Assembly: GCA_051881415.1 (NCBI GenBank)
Contig: JBJEPV010000127.1
Coordinates: 1 to 35,880 of the forward strand
Direction: 5' to 3'
Origin: Fimenecus sp051881415
GTDB lineage: Bacteria > Bacillota > Clostridia > Oscillospirales > Acutalibacteraceae
Length of the DNA stretch: 35,880 nt
Of the stretch, positions 32,153-35,880 are shown in pieces. Both the position numbers and the translations under genes were made by a program. The notes under the pieces were generated by a model. The model saw only the letters and a program-made list of their open reading frames with translations. It had not been told where the DNA came from and searched no databases. Position 1 is the first letter of the stretch; the number at the start of each line of letters is the position of its first letter.

Positions 32153-33268
32153 TTATTGCATATAAAATTCTGCGATTTTTTCTGTATTGCAAAGCCCGCA
32201 GTTTTGCGGCAGGGGAAGCGTTGACAGGTCTTTTCCGTCAAATCCGTTTTCCGTGTAATATTGCACGCCCATAAACTGCGCATACCATTGCAGAACAAGG
32301 TCAATGTTCGGGCAAGGCACTTCTGCAATACGGCAAAAACTTCTGATGATACACAGACCGTACGGAAAATCCTCTAAAAAATAGCGGGAGGAGAGATCCG
32401 GAACAAAGCCGTCTTTTTGCGCGACCATGGGGGAAAGTATGCCTTGAAACGCAGGGATACCGCTGATTTTTTTTGTCATTTTTTCTGCTGTATCCGACTC
32501 ATAGTGAATTTTCAGGGAAATTACCTCGGATAAGTTCAGCGGCAAAGTATTGCAAAGCGTCTGTAATTCCGCGTCACAGGCAATGAGCATCTCGGAGGAG
32601 GGCATATCCCACTGGGCATAAAACAAAATGTTGCGCGGATACTGCATACCGTCATGATAGTCGCGGAACATCGAATACAGCCGCGTGGTGTGTAAAATCG
32701 GATTGGACGGCGTGAGCGTGACGGCCAAATAATTGTCCAGCGCACGGCAAGGCATATGCAAAAGCGAACAGAGCGTTTCGGCAATTTTTACGGTATTTGC
32801 CCGCGGAATGGCGGCAACGGTAATTTCCTTTTTGCGGCTGAGGGCATATACGCTTTTGCCGTATTCTTTCACTCTGGCAATGCAATGCACGCGTTGCAAG
32901 CCGCAAAATACACAGCCTTTTTCAATCAGCGGACGGCAAACAAATTCCGCCCCGCCGCTGCCGGGAACAACACATATGACAGTGCCTTTTTGTATATGCG
33001 GCAAAATCCGTTGCACGATGGCGGGCAGAGCGTTTGACGGAACGGTAATGAAAATCAAATCCGCCTTTGCCGTCACTGCGGCGTCGTTTGTGATTTCGGC
33101 AAGTTCTCCGCAAACCGTCTCGCCGGTTTCGGAGTAAATGACTTCAATTTTTTTCTGCCAAGCGTCAGGCTTGGAAGTCAGCAGAGAAACGCGATTTTGT
33201 TTGTCCGCGGAAAGTTCACCCAAAAGTACGGTGCCGATGTTTCCGCCGCCGATGACAGTAATATTCAT
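32153..33268 (-). CDS. NAD/NADP octopine/nopaline dehydrogenase family protein
   Basis: This is a 371-residue two-domain dehydrogenase. An N-terminal Rossmann fold has VIGGGNIGTVLLGEL (glycine motif at about 7-12). A ketopantoate-reductase-like middle includes DLIFITVPSNA and CVVPGSGG. The C-terminal opine dehydrogenase domain carries the SNPILHTTRLY segment, with the His that is catalytic in the family. Opine dehydrogenases reductively join an amino acid to a keto acid; many bacterial members have unknown substrates. AAGGGG precedes the ATG, and a promoter overlapping a palindrome lies upstream. Pairing with licD suggests a role in a cell-surface or small-molecule modification pathway, which is inference. 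Confidence 0.82.
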   Translation of the reverse strand: MNITVIGGGNIGTVLLGELSADKQNRVSLLTSKPDAWQKKIEVIYSETGETVCGELAEITNDAAVTAKADLIFITVPSNALPAIVQRILPHIQKGTVICVVPGSGGAEFVCRPLIEKGCVFCGLQRVHCIARVKEYGKSVYALSRKKEITVAAIPRANTVKIAETLCSLLHMPCRALDNYLAVTLTPSNPILHTTRLYSMFRDYHDGMQYPRNILFYAQWDMPSSEMLIACDAELQTLCNTLPLNLSEVISLKIHYESDTAEKMTKKISGIPAFQGILSPMVAQKDGFVPDLSSRYFLEDFPYGLCIIRSFCRIAEVPCPNIDLVLQWYAQFMGVQYYTENGFDGKDLSTLPLPQNCGLCNTEKIAEFYMQ

Positions 33269-33335
33269 AAAAACCCCTTAGACAAAGCAATCTGACAGTT
33301 TTTCGTTCCCGATTGTGCGCGGAGAATATGCGGTT

Positions 33336-33364
33336 AGTTTAGCATATTTTGCGGTGAATTGCAA
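33336..33364 (-). promoter_or_regulatory. Promoter of the opine-dehydrogenase/licD operon
   Basis: On the minus strand TTGCAA (33359-33364), a 17-base spacer and TAAACT (33336-33341) form a good promoter. A 20-bp dyad at 33357-33376 (nine of ten positions paired, core GCAATATATTGC) covers the -35 box and looks like an operator. It sits just after the CCA-adding enzyme stop codon. Confidence 0.6.
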
Positions 33365-33381
33365 TATATTGCGATTTTCTG

Positions 33382-34725
33382 TCAGCCATTTCCTGTCTTT
33401 GCCGCCGCGTATATGCATTTTCGTAAAGCGTCTTTTTCGTTTTCGCATTGTTCCGTAATGACAAGTTCCAACAGCCGATTTAAAGCGTCACGGATTTCTT
33501 TTCCGTCCGGAATGCCCGCCGCTTTCAGGTCATCGCCGTTTACGGCGAGTCCGCGCAAATCGTAACATTCCTTGTTTTCGAGGATTTCTGCAAGAAAATC
33601 TTCCATCCGCCGCAGTTTGTCGTCAATCGCGTGGGGCTGTGCCTTCCCGCGGTTGTCCGCGCGTTTGATTTTTATCAGCGCACGGTAATTTTCAACCCCG
33701 ATTTCTGACAACAGCTGTTTTGCCTCGATTTTGGTTTTCGGGGATTTCAGGTCGTGTATGGCAATCCACCTCGTGACATCTTTTACGGTGTTGTTGTCAT
33801 AGCGCAATCGCTTTAAAATCGGCTCAACAATTTCCGCGCCGACCTTTTGGTGCCCTTTAAAATGGTCTGTGCCGTTTTGGTCAGTTTTACGGCAGACGGG
33901 TTTGCCGAAATCGTGAAAAAACATACAAAGCCGTAATTTTTCGGTCGGTTCGGTATTTTCAAGCGCGGCGAGTGTGTGGCGGTAAACATCAAAGCAGTGG
34001 TATACCGTGTTTTGCGGGCAGTCGAACAGCGCGCGCACTTCGGGGATAAACACGGCAATCACCTCGCGGTAACGGTCAAGCACCGCGGCGGCATTTTTGC
34101 CGCACAACAATTTCGAAAACTCCACACGAATCCGCTCGGCGGCGACCTTAGATAATAATTGTCTATTGCGTAAAATGCTTTCCGCGGTTTCTGCTTCTAT
34201 CGTAAATCCGAGTACCGAGGCAAAGCGAATGCCGCGCAAAATCCGCAACGCGTCCTCCGAAAAACGGCAGTCGGGGTTGCCTACCGCGCGCAGAATGCCG
34301 TTTTGCAAATCCGCAAGACCGCCGCACAAATCGACCACACCGTCCTGCTCGTTCCAGCAAAGCGTGTTGACCGTGAAATCGCGGCGCAGTAAATCTTCTT
34401 TCAAATTGCGCGTAAAGGAGACGCTTTCGGGGTGGCGCGCGTCAAGATAGTCGCCGTCCACGCGAAAGGTGGTAATTTCCAACGGCAACCCGTCTGAAAG
34501 TACCGTGACCGTGCCGTGCTGTAAGCCCGTTTCAATCAGGCGGCAATCCGCAAAAACGCGCTCGGTTTCTTCGGGGCGCGCGTCGGTGGTAATGTCCCAA
34601 TCCAAAGGCGTTTTGCCAAGCAGACTGTCGCGCACACAGCCGCCGACAGCGTAGGCTGCAAAGCCGTTTTCGTGCAAACGGCGCAGAGCGGCTTTTACTT
34701 GTTCGGGTGCGAGAATTTCGGGCAT
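33382..34725 (-). CDS. cca: CCA tRNA nucleotidyltransferase with HD domain
   Basis: This enzyme adds or repairs the 3' CCA end of tRNAs. It has 447 residues from the ATG at 34725, which follows AAGGAGA. The N-terminal nucleotidyltransferase motif is YAVGGCVRDSLLG, and the metal-binding DWDITTDA follows. The FTRNLKEDLLRRDFTVN and FSEDALRILRGIRFA motifs are typical of class II CCA enzymes. A C-terminal HD domain (FFHDFGKP, near residue 255-265) adds a likely phosphohydrolase function, found in many Firmicutes members. An upstream in-frame start at 34782 is rejected for lack of a ribosome binding site. A promoter lies at 34763-34792. Confidence 0.93.
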   Translation of the reverse strand: MPEILAPEQVKAALRRLHENGFAAYAVGGCVRDSLLGKTPLDWDITTDARPEETERVFADCRLIETGLQHGTVTVLSDGLPLEITTFRVDGDYLDARHPESVSFTRNLKEDLLRRDFTVNTLCWNEQDGVVDLCGGLADLQNGILRAVGNPDCRFSEDALRILRGIRFASVLGFTIEAETAESILRNRQLLSKVAAERIRVEFSKLLCGKNAAAVLDRYREVIAVFIPEVRALFDCPQNTVYHCFDVYRHTLAALENTEPTEKLRLCMFFHDFGKPVCRKTDQNGTDHFKGHQKVGAEIVEPILKRLRYDNNTVKDVTRWIAIHDLKSPKTKIEAKQLLSEIGVENYRALIKIKRADNRGKAQPHAIDDKLRRMEDFLAEILENKECYDLRGLAVNGDDLKAAGIPDGKEIRDALNRLLELVITEQCENEKDALRKCIYAAAKTGNG

Positions 34726-34762
34726 GGTGCGGTCTCCTTTTTTGCGGTGTACTGTTATTCCT

Positions 34763-34792
34763 ATTCTACCACAACCCGACACCTATTTACAA
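34763..34792 (-). promoter_or_regulatory. Promoter of the CCA-adding enzyme gene
   Basis: On the minus strand TTGTAA (34787-34792), an 18-base spacer and TAGAAT (34763-34768) lie about 40 bases before the ATG. Confidence 0.6.
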
Positions 34793-34835
34793 GAAAAAAG
34801 AAATACGATATAATAATATGGATTTATACCTTATA

Positions 34836-34955
34836 TTCCTCCCTCCGTGAGGGAGGTGGCATTTTCGCTTGCGAAAATGACGGAGGAAGTTTGCCGCGTA
34901 TATTGCATACTTCCTGCAAGCGGGAGGTGGCACGGCGTAGCCGTGACGGCGGGCG
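34836..34955. repeat. Paired palindromic modules sharing GGGAGGTGGCA and TGACGG
   Basis: Two adjacent modules have the same layout. Module 1 (34838-34889) has the hairpin CCTCCCT/AGGGAGG, then TGGC, then ATTTTCGC/GCGAAAAT, then GACGG. Module 2 (34910-34955) has CTTCCTGC/GCGGGAGG with wobble pairs, then TGGC, then ACGGC/GCCGT, then GACGG. The joints are conserved while the hairpin tips differ but remain paired. This 120-base block carries no gene. Confidence 0.75.
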
Positions 34956-34956
34956 C

Positions 34957-34985
34957 GTAGGGACGGGCGTCCTCGCCCGTCCGCA
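34957..34985. repeat. REP-like hairpin with GTAGGG flank
   Basis: GTAG precedes GGACGGGCG (34961-34969), which pairs perfectly with CGCCCGTCC (34974-34982), followed by GCAAAAATTC. It is the same architecture as the GTAGGGAACGGTC palindrome, with different arms. Confidence 0.75.
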
Positions 34986-35018
34986 AAAATTCATCCAATT
35001 TCCGCGGGCGAACGCCGC

Positions 35019-35150
35019 GTAGGGACGGGTGATTCCCCTGATAGGGGAAATGTTTGCGAAGCAAACAAAAGGGTGCCAGAATTCGGAGAATTTGCTCCCG
35101 ACGCAAGGTGCCCGTTTTCGGAGAAAATCCTCGCCCGTCCGCCCCCTACG
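35019..35150. repeat. REP-like unit split by a nest of smaller hairpins
   Basis: The outer arms GTAGGGACGGG (35019-35029) and CCCGTCC...CCCTAC (35134-35149) look like one REP unit with about 100 bases inside. The inner part holds TTCCCCT/AGGGGAA (35033-35049), TGTTTGC/GCAAACA (35051-35067), and two GGTGCC units (35072 and 35107). Each GGTGCC unit is followed by a small hairpin with a GGA loop, AATTC/GAATT in one and TTTTC/GAAAA in the other. No gene is supported here. Confidence 0.65.
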
Positions 35151-35154
35151 AATT

Positions 35155-35190
35155 GTAGGGAACAACCTTAGTGTTGTTCCGTAAAATCGC
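35155..35190. repeat. REP-like hairpin, variant arms
   Basis: GTAG is followed by GGAACAAC (35159-35166), which pairs perfectly with GTTGTTCC (35173-35180), then GTAAAAT. Compared with GGAACGGTC/GACCGTTCC both arms have changed together, so pairing is kept. Confidence 0.75.
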
Positions 35191-35201
35191 ATTAAAATTC
35201 A

Positions 35202-35228
35202 CGGGCGGCCGAGGTCGTCCGCCCCTAC
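35202..35228 (-). repeat. REP-like hairpin, GC-rich variant, inverted orientation
   Basis: GGGCGG (35203-35208) pairs with CCGCCC (35219-35224), and inside it CGA pairs with TCG after one mismatch. The flanking CCTAC shows the unit is on the minus strand relative to its neighbours. Confidence 0.7.
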
Positions 35229-35233
35229 CATAT

Positions 35234-35262
35234 GTAGGGAACGGTCTTGACCGTTCCGTAAA
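35234..35262 (+). repeat. REP-like palindrome identical to the RAYT-linked copies
   Basis: GTAG is followed by GGAACGGTC (35238-35246) and GACCGTTCC (35249-35257), then GTAAATTC. The palindrome is identical to those at 6013, 6187 and 6350, about 29 kb away. A related, more diverged unit follows at 35280-35300 (GGGC and GCCC arms, minus-strand orientation). Confidence 0.8.
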
Positions 35263-35325
35263 TTCATATCAAAATTGACGGGCGACAAGTGAATTGCCCC
35301 TGTAATCGGAAAGGATTTTGTATCA

Positions 35326-35532
35326 ATGAACCAACAAAAAATCGACCGTATCAATTTTTTGGCGAAAAAGAGCAAAACGCCCGAGGGGTTAACCGACGCC
35401 GAGCGCGCCGAACAGCACGCCTTGCGGCAGGAATATCTTGCGGGATTTCGCCGCAATTTACACGCGCAACTCGATAATATCTATCTGGTTGACGAAAACG
35501 GCAACAAACGGAAATTGGAGAAAAAGCAATGA
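35326..35532 (+). CDS. DUF896 family protein (YnzC-like)
   Basis: This protein of 68 residues matches DUF896: an N-terminal helical hairpin (QKIDRINFLAKKSKTPEGLT, then DAERAEQHALRQEYL), followed by FRRNLHAQLDNIYLVDENG. In B. subtilis the relative YnzC is a small cytoplasmic helical protein of unclear role, reported as SOS-linked through its operon. GGAAAGGA precedes the ATG by about ten bases. The stop codon overlaps the start of the next reading frame by four bases (ATGA), so translation of the two is probably coupled. It lies directly after the repeat mosaic. Confidence 0.85.
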   Translation: MNQQKIDRINFLAKKSKTPEGLTDAERAEQHALRQEYLAGFRRNLHAQLDNIYLVDENGNKRKLEKKQ

Positions 35533-35648
35533 GCGAAACCGTAAAATGCGGAAGATACCGCCACTTTAAAGGCAACGAATATGAGGTTTTGGGCACGGCA
35601 ACCCATTCCGAAACTTTGGAAGAATTGGTTGTGTACCGTGCGCTCTAA
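35529..35648 (+). pseudogene. DUF1653 family protein, truncated by an in-frame stop
   Basis: The readable part is 39 residues (GRYRHFKGNEYEVLG, then SETLEELVVYRAL), which is the N-terminal half of the DUF1653 domain; the family is usually about 65-75 residues. At 35646 a TAA stands where TAC (Tyr of YRALYG) would be expected. The following bases (GGTGAGGGGAGTTG) look like the continuation GEGEL with one base lost. Fainter remnants (FDIT, VGRQ..RFK) appear up to about 35747 in shifting frames. The start overlaps the DUF896 stop (ATGA), and TTGGAG is upstream. It could be a pseudogene, a sequencing or assembly error, or a genuinely shortened protein. Function of the family is unknown. Confidence 0.7.
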
Positions 35649-35766
35649 GGTGAGGGGAGTTGAACACAATATGCCGAAAATTTGATATTACGGCGTATTT
35701 TCACTTTTTCACCGTTGTCGGGCGTCAGCCCGCCTGCCGCTTCAAAAGCAAAAATCCATCCGTACT

Positions 35767-35787
35767 CTCTGCATTTTCGGTGCAGAG
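35767..35787. repeat. Short perfect hairpin after the DUF1653 remnant
   Basis: CTCTGCA (35767-35773) pairs with TGCAGAG (35781-35787) across a 7-base loop. The downstream CAGTTT is only weakly T-rich, so a terminator function is doubtful. Confidence 0.5.
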
Positions 35788-35805
35788 CAGTTTAAAACGA
35801 GGAGA

Positions 35806-35880
35806 TTTTTGCTTGAACAAGGCACAAAATCGCCGCCATACTGCCGTATGGCAAGATTTTTAACGCAGTTCAGGCGAAAA
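35806..35880. repeat. Nested palindromic element running off the window end
   Basis: Three nested inverted pairs share one centre: outer TTTTTGCTTGAAC (35806-35818) with GTTCAGGCGAAAA (35868-35880, two mismatches), middle AAAATC (35826-35831) with GATTTT (35855-35860), and inner GCCATAC (35835-35841) with GTATGGC (35846-35852). The right end is cut by the window, so the element may be longer. It resembles a small MITE-like repeat; no gene is supported here. Confidence 0.6.

Noticed and set aside
34805..35325. Possible CRISPR array in the repeat-rich gap
   Set aside because: The repeats are palindromes of differing sequence and orientation without regular repeat-spacer spacing, and no cas gene is near.
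35660..35863. Open frame of 67 codons after the DUF1653 remnant
   Set aside because: It runs through decayed DUF1653 sequence and a palindromic repeat, and has no ribosome binding site.

Overview
The window looks like a chromosomal segment of an anaerobic, low-to-mid-GC Clostridia bacterium, most likely of the Oscillospiraceae/Ruminococcaceae type. The reasons are the Firmicutes-type ribosomal proteins and RNA polymerase subunits, strong AGGAGG ribosome binding sites, a DUF975 membrane protein, a DUF815 ATPase, DUF896/DUF1653 small proteins, an E. coli-type (PGH-motif) dihydroxy-acid dehydratase, and short hairpin repeats of a style I associate with gut Oscillospiraceae. Species cannot be assigned by reading alone.

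Layout. (1) Positions 1-5862, plus strand: a tightly packed run of the 3' part of cysS, a DUF975 membrane protein, an ApgM-family phosphomutase-like enzyme (possibly the proposed homoserine kinase), an O-acetylhomoserine sulfhydrylase, and a membrane-anchored metallophosphoesterase, closed by a terminator. The theme is cysteine, methionine and homoserine metabolism. (2) Positions 5900-8345: a promoter, a REP-associated tyrosine transposase (RAYT) with its own hairpin repeats in and around it, then ilvD and a bidirectional terminator. (3) Positions 8356-12771, minus strand: a cytoplasmic GH2 beta-galactosidase and a DUF815 ATPase. (4) Positions 12842-25145, plus strand: the transcription/translation block rpoB-rpoC-rpsL-rpsG-fusA-tuf, with separate promoters before rpoB, rpsL and tuf and structured intergenic regions. 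rplJ-rplL do not precede rpoB, and no L7Ae-like gene lies between rpoC and rpsL. (5) Positions 25159-28671, minus strand: a translationally coupled heterodimeric ABC exporter with one degenerate ATP site. (6) Positions 28704-31268: a small exported protein gene, an organophosphate-antiporter-like MFS gene, and a divergent phosphodiesterase-like gene. (7) Positions 31271-34792, minus strand: an opine-dehydrogenase-like gene and licD in one operon, preceded by the CCA-adding enzyme gene. (8) Positions 34836-35300: a dense mosaic of palindromic repeats sharing sequence with the RAYT-associated repeats. It is followed by a DUF896 gene, a truncated DUF1653 gene, and another nested palindrome running off the window end.

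The most interesting item is the RAYT/REP system. The same palindrome (GGAACGGTC, 2-base loop, GACCGTTCC) occurs upstream of the transposase, twice in frame and in opposite orientations inside the transposase gene, and again 29 kb away in the repeat mosaic, where sibling hairpins have changed arms but remain paired. Other points worth a look are dyad sequences over the rpsL and opine-dehydrogenase promoters, alternative hairpins in the rpsL leader, and the ApgM-MetY pairing.
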